Source: Mycolicibacterium mageritense
GTDB lineage: Bacteria; Actinomycetota; Actinomycetes; Mycobacteriales; Mycobacteriaceae
Direction: 5' to 3'
Assembly: GCF_010727475.1 (NCBI RefSeq)
Contig: NZ_AP022567.1
Coordinates: 3,038,001 to 3,102,000, forward strand
DNA: 64,000 nt
Shown: one piece after another, positions 1-5,571 of the stretch
Position numbering within the stretch: the first letter of the stretch is position 1
Layout of the letters: every line of letters begins with the position of its first letter
Made by a program: the position numbers and the translations under genes
The notes under the pieces: model-generated
What the model was told of the DNA's origin: nothing
What the model saw: only the letters and a program-made list of their open reading frames with translations
The model's database searches: none

Positions 1-725
1 ATTGCGTCACGGAGCGCTTCAGCATGACCCGTGAGTTGCTCCGTGAGTTGCATCGTGAGTGATGCATGAAGCGCTCCACGATCCGCCTCACGGTTTGCGT
101 CAAGCTGCTCCAGGAGCTGCTTCATGCCTGCGTCGTGGCGTGCGTCAAGCTGGCTCATGATGTGCTCCACGTCCGCCTGACGTGCGACGTTGAGCGCCTC
201 TACATGCTCTGTGACCCGACGTTCCACGGCGTTATCCTGAACCTCCGGTGACCGCGCGACCAGCTCCGCCAGGGCGCTCACGATGGCGATGTCCACTGCA
301 ATCGGGACGATGGCGGCAGTCCACGCCGACAGTCCGAGCAGCATCATCGACAAGTCCTGCATCGCCAGGAAGGACAGGACGAAGGCACCTGTGACGGTCG
401 CGCCTGTGAGTGTGAAGTTGACCCACCTGCGGATGTTCCCAACATTCGGACGGGGATTGGCGAGGGCGTGGGAACCGAACGCGAGGGCAATGGGCATAAG
501 CGCTCCGAGCGCCACCGCGCCGAGTGTGAACCATGCTGGCGGGAGGTCGCCCGCCGTCTTCCAGGCTTCCCACAACACCGAGGTGTCACCCGTACGCAGA
601 GCCTTGAAGTACGCAGGAGCCTTCACTCCAGCGTGCCACGCGTTGGCGATGACAGACACCGCCGTGAAGACGCCGAACCACACCCAGTAGAACGTGCGCG
701 GGTCGTGCGTCCTGTCCTTGCTCAC
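1..725 (-). CDS. DUF2637-like membrane protein, partial (C-terminus off the left edge)
   Basis: Reading from GTG at 725 the frame stays open to the window edge (241 codons). The first ~165 residues contain about four hydrophobic segments, including VWFGVFTAVSVIANAW, LGAVALGALMPIALAFG and VIALAELVA-like stretches. The remainder is charged and helical with repeated QLDA/QLTEQL patterns, so probably a coiled coil. This architecture recalls DUF2637 proteins of actinobacterial plasmids, phages and integrative elements; the assignment is from memory. The GTG overlaps the TGA of the upstream gene (GTGA), so the two are translationally coupled. It is the last visible gene of a minus-strand operon starting at 1752. 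A role in transfer or plasmid spread is only an inference. Confidence 0.7.
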   Translation of the reverse strand, partial: MSKDRTHDPRTFYWVWFGVFTAVSVIANAWHAGVKAPAYFKALRTGDTSVLWEAWKTAGDLPPAWFTLGAVALGALMPIALAFGSHALANPRPNVGNIRRWVNFTLTGATVTGAFVLSFLAMQDLSMMLLGLSAWTAAIVPIAVDIAIVSALAELVARSPEVQDNAVERRVTEHVEALNVARQADVEHIMSQLDARHDAGMKQLLEQLDANREADRGALHASLTMQLTEQLTGHAEALRDA

Positions 726-1201
726 GATCCTCGTCCTCTCTCCAGCAAACTGCGCACAGTCTCACGTACGCCTCCGACACCCGCGTCGATGTCCAGGTCT
801 TCGAGTTGTGGGTACGTCCCGTGCATCAGGCACAGCAGCTCCACGTCCATGCCCTGAAGGTCGTCGCGCAGGGTCAACCGCCCGCGCTCAACGGTCACCG
901 TGCCGCGCCGCAGGAGCGTCAACACGGCGGTGGATTCGCTCGTGGACACGGACGTGCGGACGGGCTGCGCGCCCTCAGTGCGGAGGGCTCGCAGGAGCGA
1001 GTGCATCGCCTGCTCAACGGTCGCGTCGGGCTCCGAGGTGGCGGTGTGTGCGGCGATTCGGTCACGGATTCGGGCGGCAAGGGCGTGATCCCCGCGCCGT
1101 TCGGCACGTGAGATTTGGCGGACGAACGGGATGATGGTGTTGTGCCAGATTCGCTGACGGGGTTTGCTGGGGTTGGTCCAGCGGGGGAGTGCGGTGGTCA
1201 T
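722..1201 (-). CDS. Hypothetical protein, 159 aa
   Basis: I do not recognise this family. The protein is soluble and charged. Its N-terminus is basic (PRWTNPSKPRQRIWHN), followed by predicted helices, and the C-terminal half reads like a small alpha/beta domain (TVTVERGRLTLRDDLQGMDVELLCLMHG). No signal peptide or membrane segment is visible. The ATG at 1201 overlaps the stop of the 36-aa gene upstream (ATGA), and its own stop overlaps the GTG of the membrane protein downstream. It is therefore an internal cistron of the minus-strand operon from 1752, and this tight coupling is the main evidence that it is real. Confidence 0.7.
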   Translation of the reverse strand: MTTALPRWTNPSKPRQRIWHNTIIPFVRQISRAERRGDHALAARIRDRIAAHTATSEPDATVEQAMHSLLRALRTEGAQPVRTSVSTSESTAVLTLLRRGTVTVERGRLTLRDDLQGMDVELLCLMHGTYPQLEDLDIDAGVGGVRETVRSLLERGRGS

Positions 1202-1308
1202 CGGTTCGGCTCCTCGGTGTCGGTGTTCGCGAGTTCGGCGATGCGTTGGTCGGCGGCGGCGAGTGCGGTGAGCAGTTCGGCGTCGGTCGGCTCGGTGTAG
1301 TCAGTCAT
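1198..1308 (-). CDS. Small hypothetical protein, 36 aa
   Basis: A very short acidic peptide beginning MTDYTEPTDAELLTALAAADQ and probably one amphipathic helix. Its ATG overlaps the end of the 61-aa upstream gene, and its TGA overlaps the ATG of the 159-aa gene downstream. The chain of four-base overlaps is strong contextual evidence for translation despite its size. No function can be assigned. It might be a partner or regulator of a neighbouring product, or simply a coupling cistron. Confidence 0.5.
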   Translation of the reverse strand: MTDYTEPTDAELLTALAAADQRIAELANTDTEEPNR

Positions 1309-1486
1309 GGGGGTGCACCTTGTCCACGTCGAACGGTGCGCGGGTCGAACGGCGTGCAGGTGCTCGGCGCTTGCGGAGGGGCTTCGTCGGCTGGTTGCGC
1401 AGGCGATAGATGGGCGTCTCGGGGAGGATGCAGCGCTCACTCACCTCGGCGACGATGGCTTCCAGCTCGATGTCTTCGGCTCTCAT
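1301..1486 (-). CDS. Small basic hypothetical protein, 61 aa
   Basis: The N-terminal third is acidic and helical (RAEDIELEAIVAEVSERC). The rest is strongly basic (KPLRKRRAPARRSTRAP), which suggests binding to nucleic acid or to an acidic partner. The start ATG overlaps the stop of the HTH gene (ATGA). The 3' end overlaps the start of the 36-aa gene. It is the second cistron of the operon whose first gene is the HTH protein at 1752. No family is recognised. Confidence 0.55.
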   Translation of the reverse strand: MRAEDIELEAIVAEVSERCILPETPIYRLRNQPTKPLRKRRAPARRSTRAPFDVDKVHPHD

Positions 1487-1752
1487 GAGTCCTGCCCTTC
1501 CGTGTTGTCGGCGGTGTGGTCGATGCGCGCGAGCAGGTTCTGCACGGTGCTGTAGCTGGTTCCCATGGCGTCGGCGAGGACAGGATAGGTGGCACCACCT
1601 CGCGTGCGGAGTCGGCGGACAACTTCGAGGCGTTCGGCGGATGTGGCATCCAATGTGCGCTTCTGCCGCTGCAGCTTTCGGCTCAACGCTCGGAGCGTCG
1701 CCAGGTCGGAGTCGCGCTCCTCGTCGGTGTACGTCGGGTCGGTGTTGGTCAC
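1483..1752 (-). CDS. Small HTH protein A (module-driven regulator family), 89 aa
   Basis: First gene of the leftmost minus operon. The first ~50 residues are a charged, probably coiled helix (RALSRKLQRQKRTLDATSAERLEVVRRL). The C-terminal ~35 residues form a helix-turn-helix (GATYPVLADAMGTSYSTVQNLLARID). The same layout occurs in the small proteins at 15583, 18466 and 19225 and at the N-terminus of the protein at 3362. I chose GTG (1752) over the upstream in-frame ATG at 1773 for two reasons. It places the start 42 nt from the 19-bp box, as in the four sibling modules, and the ATG lies inside the leader dyad. GTGACC also matches the ATGACC that follows three sibling dyads. Probably an autoregulator; that is an inference. 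Confidence 0.75.
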   Translation of the reverse strand: MTNTDPTYTDEERDSDLATLRALSRKLQRQKRTLDATSAERLEVVRRLRTRGGATYPVLADAMGTSYSTVQNLLARIDHTADNTEGQDS

Positions 1753-1758
1753 GTTTCT

Positions 1759-1813
1759 ATCATACCTAGCCATGATGAAATTGTCCCGTAACAGGCGTAC
1801 AGGGGAGGTGTAC
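1759..1813 (-). promoter_or_regulatory. Repeated promoter-leader module, copy A
   Basis: On the minus strand the 19-bp box GTACACCTCCCCTGTACGC (1813-1795) contains the dyad GTACA/TGTAC. It is followed by a GGGACAAT -10-like element and then the dyad ATCAT/ATGAT (1776-1759), six bases before GTG 1752. Box-to-start distance is 42 nt. This is the most divergent of the five copies, and its leader dyad is the shortest. Confidence 0.65.
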
Positions 1814-1823
1814 GCCTGAAGGG

Positions 1824-2522
1824 TCAGCGCGAGATGGTGACGGTGAACGGCAAGCCTTCGCGCACCTCGACGTTCGGCGGTTCGCTCGGCGGTTCGGGAC
1901 GCGCCGCCAGGAGAGCCTCTCCCGCAGGGTCATTCGTCCACGGCTTGAGTAGCAGGTGCATCGCCACGCGAAGCGATGGTGAGGCTGAGCTGATGGACGA
2001 GTTGCAGGGCTTGCACATCAACACCACATTCAGTGGGTGGTCTACGTACGCGCGTGGGACATTCCACACCGCGCCGTCCTCGCGCCCGTATCCATCGTGG
2101 CGGGACAGAATGTGTCCCGCTTCCATCGGCACCGAGGTGCTCTCAGACACTCCGCACAGGCGACACACACCGAGGTCGCGGACGCGAACCTCCTCCTCGT
2201 TGAGGTGGACAACCCAGTTGCGTGGTTGCGCGAGATAGTCGGGATTGGCACGCAGAGCGAGTGCAGCAGCGAGGTGTAGTGCTGGTGCTCCAAGCGCTTG
2301 GAACCGCTCAACGCAGGTAGCGCACATGGGAATCGTCACGGTGGCCACGGTGATTGGCAGAGTGGCGGCGGAGCCGCAGCCGACGCACGCGTTCACTCCT
2401 CGGTAGAGGAGGCGATAGAGGTCTCCCCACTGCTCGCACACCGCCGCAGGGTGCGCGGCGAGGGTCTCGGCGAGCTGATGTATGGGCACCAGTGGTGCGA
2501 TGTCGGGTGGTTGAGTGGTCAT
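1824..2522 (-). CDS. HNH-type nuclease-like zinc protein, 232 aa
   Basis: The C-terminal half has an HNH-like signature. A CRLCG knuckle is followed by EAGHILSRHDG (the GH catalytic histidine position) and then DHPLNVVLMCKPCN, giving the second CxxC and the Asn. The N-terminal half has a further pair of Cys motifs (CVGCG and CATC), so there may be two zinc sites. The start is ATG 2522, preceded by AAGGAG at seven bases. A TTG at 2528 is a poorer choice. It is the third gene of the RNase H operon. A homing-like or recombination nuclease is likely, but a non-catalytic zinc protein cannot be excluded. Confidence 0.7.
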   Translation of the reverse strand: MTTQPPDIAPLVPIHQLAETLAAHPAAVCEQWGDLYRLLYRGVNACVGCGSAATLPITVATVTIPMCATCVERFQALGAPALHLAAALALRANPDYLAQPRNWVVHLNEEEVRVRDLGVCRLCGVSESTSVPMEAGHILSRHDGYGREDGAVWNVPRAYVDHPLNVVLMCKPCNSSISSASPSLRVAMHLLLKPWTNDPAGEALLAARPEPPSEPPNVEVREGLPFTVTISR

Positions 2523-2570
2523 GGTCAATCTCCTTGTCAGTGTTGATAGTTCGGTAGCGGAGGACAGGGG

Positions 2571-3362
2571 CTAGTCGTCCCCGAGATGGAGGTCGCGGCA
2601 ATTGAGTGAGCACCACATCGGTGAGTTGTCGTCTCCGTCGTCGGCGACCAATTCGCCATCCCACGGGAAGCGCTCGTGGCACCACAGGCACTCTCCCCAC
2701 CGCCAGCCTGTTGGGAGTTCCTCGACGTGCGCCCACAGTCCCTCAGGGTCTCCGTGGTAGTCACCATGCTCGGGCTGCCAGCTCTCCACGTCCAGGCGTA
2801 CGGGATAGTCCGCCGACATGTATGCGATGAGCGTCGCGCCGTAATCGAGCACTTCCCGTACCTGCGGGACGGTGAGTGAGGGCAGGTCGTCCAGGGCTTC
2901 GGAGAGTGTGGCGCTGGCGTGCAGCTCACAGGGATACGGTGTAACGCCGCTGACTGCACACTGGAGCGCGTGCTGCAGCCGTCCCACGATGGGGTTGAGC
3001 GCCGCGTAGGCGTCCACGTCCCCGTGCAACGCTTCTATCGTCTTCGGAGCGTTTGAAGTCGGCACCTCTGGTAGGTAGCCCAGATGCAGGAGGCGTCCGT
3101 CGAGTTCGGTACGGGCTTCTGCCCACTGCTCGGCGGGCGTGCGGGCGGGATACGCGTCCCCCACATGTGGAGCCTCATCAGCCAGTTGCCGCACACGCTC
3201 GCGGCTCACTCCGAGTACACGTCCGAGTTCGGCGTAGGTGACACCAGCGGCGTAGGCGGCGCGGATGGTGCTGAGGTACTGCTCGCGCACCGCGCCTCGG
3301 GAATGTGGGTATGTAGCGTGCGCTTTGCGCACACGTGCCAGGTGGACGGCATGGTTAGACAT
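2571..3362 (-). CDS. HTH protein B with C-terminal zinc-binding segment, 263 aa
   Basis: Residues ~25-65 carry a sigma-region-4-like HTH (GVTYAELGRVLGVSRERVRQLADEA), nearly identical in its recognition helix to the 70-aa protein at 15583. The middle is helical and unrecognised. The C-terminus has CLWCHERF and, further on, MWCSLNCRD, a likely zinc ribbon. The start ATG (3362) overlaps the RNase H stop codon, whereas a longer start at 3446 would run inside RNase H. It is the second gene of the module-B operon. It differs from the other HTH family members in having a large C-terminal extension. Likely a DNA-binding regulator of the element. Confidence 0.75.
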   Translation of the reverse strand: MSNHAVHLARVRKAHATYPHSRGAVREQYLSTIRAAYAAGVTYAELGRVLGVSRERVRQLADEAPHVGDAYPARTPAEQWAEARTELDGRLLHLGYLPEVPTSNAPKTIEALHGDVDAYAALNPIVGRLQHALQCAVSGVTPYPCELHASATLSEALDDLPSLTVPQVREVLDYGATLIAYMSADYPVRLDVESWQPEHGDYHGDPEGLWAHVEELPTGWRWGECLWCHERFPWDGELVADDGDDNSPMWCSLNCRDLHLGDD

Positions 3363-3855
3363 TGAGAACCTCCCGCGCCTTCTCGACGGCTCCACGGCGT
3401 CCCTGCGCCACCAGCGCGTCGGCACGCTCGTTGCCTGGATTGCCACTGTGACCCTTCACCCAGTGCCAGACGACGGACTCATGGCAGCGGACGGCTAGCT
3501 GGATGCGCTGCCACAGCTCGGGGTTCTGGACAGGCGAACCGTCCCGTTTGACCCATCCGCGCTTCGCCCAGCCATCGACCCATTTGGTGATGCCGTCGAT
3601 GACGAAGCGACTGTCGGTGAAGACGTGGACCTCACAGGGGCGCGACAGCGCTTCCAGCGCCTCGGCGGCGGCGGTCATCTCCATCACGATGTTGGTGGTG
3701 TCGTCGGCAGTCCCACCGCACAGTTCCTTGGTGTGGGAGCCGTACTGGAGGACGACTCCCCAGCCGCCTGGTCCTGGGTTCCTGGGGGCAGTGCCACCGT
3801 CCGTATACGCATGCACAACAGAGCGTGGTCTGTCGTTGCTGGATGTGTCAACCAT
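3355..3855 (-). CDS. Ribonuclease HI family protein, 166 aa
   Basis: The length and all key motifs match RNase HI. YTDGG supplies the first Asp, MEMTAAAEAL the Glu, VFTDSRFVIDGI the second Asp and GNERADALV the last Asp, with HSGNPGNE as the flexible histidine loop. It degrades the RNA strand of RNA:DNA hybrids. On this element it would fit primer removal alongside the polymerase and primase at 5.6-10.9 kb, or processing of origin transcripts, since the candidate origin lies 0.35 kb away. It is the first gene of the module-B operon, starting at ATG 3855 two bases after the leader dyad. Confidence 0.93.
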   Translation of the reverse strand: MVDTSSNDRPRSVVHAYTDGGTAPRNPGPGGWGVVLQYGSHTKELCGGTADDTTNIVMEMTAAAEALEALSRPCEVHVFTDSRFVIDGITKWVDGWAKRGWVKRDGSPVQNPELWQRIQLAVRCHESVVWHWVKGHSGNPGNERADALVAQGRRGAVEKAREVLNV

Positions 3856-3857
3856 AC

Positions 3858-3916
3858 GTCCAGGTTACTCTGGACATTCGATATTTACCCAGCTCAGACG
3901 TATAGGGGGACTGTAC
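3858..3916 (-). promoter_or_regulatory. Repeated promoter-leader module, copy B
   Basis: Minus strand: box GTACAGTCCCCCTATACGT (3916-3898), then CTGA, then GGGTAAAT as the -10-like element. A perfect six-base dyad, GTCCAG-AGTAAC-CTGGAC (3875-3858), ends two bases before ATG 3855. Box-to-start distance is 42 nt. It resembles copy C most closely in all parts. Confidence 0.8.
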
Positions 3917-4199
3917 GCAGTGTTGGGAACCGCGCAGTCGCAGCATTTGCTGTTAATGTCGGGATAGCAGTGTCGCGACGAACAGATGACTCTACGGGTT
4001 TGCTGGGCATTAACACCCGAGAGGGTGGAGGGTGGAGGCGGGGGACGCTACACGCACCGCCTGTCGCTAACGCGACGTTAGCCCTACGCGTCGCATTGCT
4101 CGAACCTGTGTTCGATTAGTGATGTGTATCACCATCGTAATTCGTTGTGCGTGTCGTCACAGAGGAGGGTATGTAGAGACGCAAGTCACACATTTAGCC
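3917..4199. other. Non-coding spacer with one palindromic site
   Basis: No convincing gene. The open frames here lack ribosome sites and normal codon pattern. It separates the module-B promoter from the repeat array. The only clear structure is the palindrome at 4066-4082, listed separately. Confidence 0.6.
4066..4082. repeat. 17-bp palindrome GCTAACG-CGA-CGTTAGC, copy 1
   Basis: A perfect inverted repeat with 7-bp arms and a 3-bp centre. An identical copy lies at 15481-15497. Related sites lie near 5129, 19127, 24670 and 25465, all at operon borders of the element. A regulator-binding site or a transcription-end structure is possible; no T-run follows. Confidence 0.7.
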
Positions 4200-4460
4200 T
4201 CCGAACTTCGGCAACTTCGGCAATAAGTTCGGCAACTTTGCACCTGTCCGAAACCGCCGTTGACCTGGGAACTTCGGCAACTTCGGCAACTTCGGCAGTT
4301 TCTGAGAGAGGTAGGGGGTAGGAGAAGTGAAATTAGCTAATCTCACTTCTGCTTATAGGAGACGAGTTGTGGAGAGGTGTATTTCTGCCGAACTTGCCGA
4401 AGTTGGCGGGTTTCCGCAGGTCAAAGGCTATTCTCGCCGATTTCAAAGTTGCCGAACTTA
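4200..4460. other. Candidate replication origin: iteron-like repeats around a 28-bp palindrome
   Basis: The 9-mer AACTTCGGC occurs in tandem at 4204-4221 and 4270-4296, with a degenerate copy near 4225-4238. It recurs in inverted orientation (GCCGAAGTT/GCCGAACTT) at 4387-4404 and near 4450-4457. Between the two orientations lies a near-perfect palindrome, AGAAGTGA-A-ATTAGCTAAT-C-TCACTTCT (4323-4350). Its centre is AT-rich in otherwise GC-rich DNA. Tandem 9-mers beside an AT-rich dyad, non-coding, next to a Xre gene and opposite a replication operon fit an iteron-type origin. No sequence proves which protein binds it. Confidence 0.65.
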
Positions 4461-4482
4461 CTGCCGACCCCCACTTCAGCCA

Positions 4483-5127
4483 TCAGGCGGGTTCGTGGGG
4501 CTCCCCACCGACCCACTTCGCCCACTCCTCGGACAGTTCGCTGATTAGCTGGCGGGTGATCCTTGCGCGCCCCACGCGGGAGGTCACTCCCGCTGCCTCA
4601 GCCCGCGCATCCCGCTCCTCGGCGAGGTTCCGCCCCCACAGCGCGGTGGATAGTTGAATCATCCGAGCGCGGTCTAGCCCAAGCTCGGCGGCAGCACGCT
4701 GCTCGGTGCGCCCGTAGGTCTCCCGCGCGGACAGTTCCTGAGCGCTTCCTCGGGCGGTGGTGAACGGTCGGCGGTACTCAGCTAAAGCTCCCGCCGCGCC
4801 GCCCCGTACAACACCCACCAGGGCGGCGCTGGGCACCTCTACGCCCGTCACCAGCCCGATTCGCCCATCGTGGGTGAGCAGGTCAACCAGTGTCACAGAG
4901 CGGCGTGCGGGGAGAAGTCCGTCCAGCGCTGCCGCGACCAGCACCAGCGTCGGCAGCGTGGGGGACACATCCCCTGCCTCCAGTGCCGCCACGCGTCCAC
5001 TACCCCACGGCAGCCCAAGGTGCACTAGCGCCGCCGCCACCTGTTGCTGTGTCGCGTCCGCCTCGGTACGCAGCCGCTTGACGTTCTGCCCTATGACCTG
5101 GGCAAGTGGCAGAGAAGCTGTAGACAT
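4483..5127 (-). CDS. Xre-family DNA-binding protein, 214 aa
   Basis: The N-terminal ~70 residues are a Xre/Cro-type HTH (LAQVIGQNVKRLRTEADATQQQVAAAL...WGSGRVAALEAGDVSPTLPTLVLVAAAL). The C-terminal part contains a stretch enriched in Ala, Arg and Glu that may mediate dimerisation or origin binding (GRTEQRAAAELGLDRARMIQLSTALWGRNLAEERDARAEAAG). It is transcribed away from the replication operon and toward the iteron array, which begins just past its stop codon. It may be the master repressor of the divergent replication operon or the iteron-binding initiator. The sequence does not decide between these. Confidence 0.75.
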   Translation of the reverse strand: MSTASLPLAQVIGQNVKRLRTEADATQQQVAAALVHLGLPWGSGRVAALEAGDVSPTLPTLVLVAAALDGLLPARRSVTLVDLLTHDGRIGLVTGVEVPSAALVGVVRGGAAGALAEYRRPFTTARGSAQELSARETYGRTEQRAAAELGLDRARMIQLSTALWGRNLAEERDARAEAAGVTSRVGRARITRQLISELSEEWAKWVGGEPHEPA

Positions 5128-5128
5128 G

Positions 5129-5240
5129 ACGTTAACACTAGCATTGATTTCAGAGCGTCACTATCGCTAGGTGTGTCTCTCTGCACGTCAACGCGCCAAA
5201 CGTGTGTTACAGTGTCATCTGCAACTAGGCGACACTAGCC
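5129..5240. promoter_or_regulatory. Divergent promoter/operator region between the Xre gene and the replication operon
   Basis: Contains related boxes AACACTAGC (5134-5142), GACACTAGC (5231-5239) and the inverted GCTAGGTGT (5166-5174). There is also a dyad AGTGTC (5211-5216)/GACACT (5231-5236). TTACAGT and similar stretches could serve as a -10 for the plus-strand operon. Spacing and repetition suggest Xre operators controlling both directions. Confidence 0.5.
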
Positions 5241-5258
5241 CGAAAGGAACCACCCACA

Positions 5259-5501
5259 ATGTCCCGAAGCAACGCAGATTCTCGGCGTGATGGGGACTGG
5301 CTCATGCACGACGCTCCTGAGCTGGTGCCAGTGCGCGTAGCCGCTGAGGTCATGGGGCTGCATCCCACGACCTTGACCGAGATGACCGTCAGGGGGGACG
5401 TGCCAAGCATCCGCAGTGAGCGCCGCACGTACGTCCCACGCCAAGCGCTGCTTGACCTTCTCCACCTCCCACGTCTGACCCGAACGCTGACCAGCGCCTG
5501 A
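5259..5501 (+). CDS. Excisionase/MerR-like winged HTH protein, 80 aa
   Basis: The core PVRVAAEVMGLHPTTLTEMTVRGDVPSIRSERRTYVPRQALLDLL has the pattern of the short helix-turn-helix found in excisionases and plasmid regulators (HTH_17 type). The final arginine-containing strand and RQALLDLL are typical. AAAGGA precedes the ATG by about ten bases. It is the first gene of the plus-strand replication operon. It could be an excision factor, a replication accessory protein or an operon regulator. Its position directly before the primase favours a replication or control role. Confidence 0.7.
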   Translation: MSRSNADSRRDGDWLMHDAPELVPVRVAAEVMGLHPTTLTEMTVRGDVPSIRSERRTYVPRQALLDLLHLPRLTRTLTSA

Positions 5502-5517
5502 CCCAGGAAAGGAAAAC

Positions 5518-5557
5518 GGGACAGGTTCACCTCGCCGTCAAACGAAGAACCTGCCCC
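5518..5557 (+). promoter_or_regulatory. Stem-loop in the leader of the primase gene
   Basis: GGGACAGGTTC (5518-5528) pairs with GAACCTGCCCC (5547-5557) with one mismatch, leaving an 18-base loop. It lies between the HTH gene and the primase ribosome site (GGAG at 5561). It could act as an attenuator or limit read-through; no T-run follows. Confidence 0.5.
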
Positions 5558-5571
5558 GTGGAGCTATCACC

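Noticed and set aside
1753..1773. ATG 1773 as the start of HTH protein A
   Set aside because: It lies inside the leader dyad and would break the 42/43-nt box-to-start rule obeyed by the four other modules.
3625..4119. Plus-strand open frame opposite RNase H and its promoter
   Set aside because: It runs antisense to RNase HI and through module B and the palindrome at 4066, with no ribosome site. A shadow of GC-rich coding sequence.
4124..4657. Small plus-strand frames across the 4.1-4.6 kb region
   Set aside because: Their translations (repeated TSATSA and similar) only reflect the 9-base repeats, and they overlap the Xre gene antisense.
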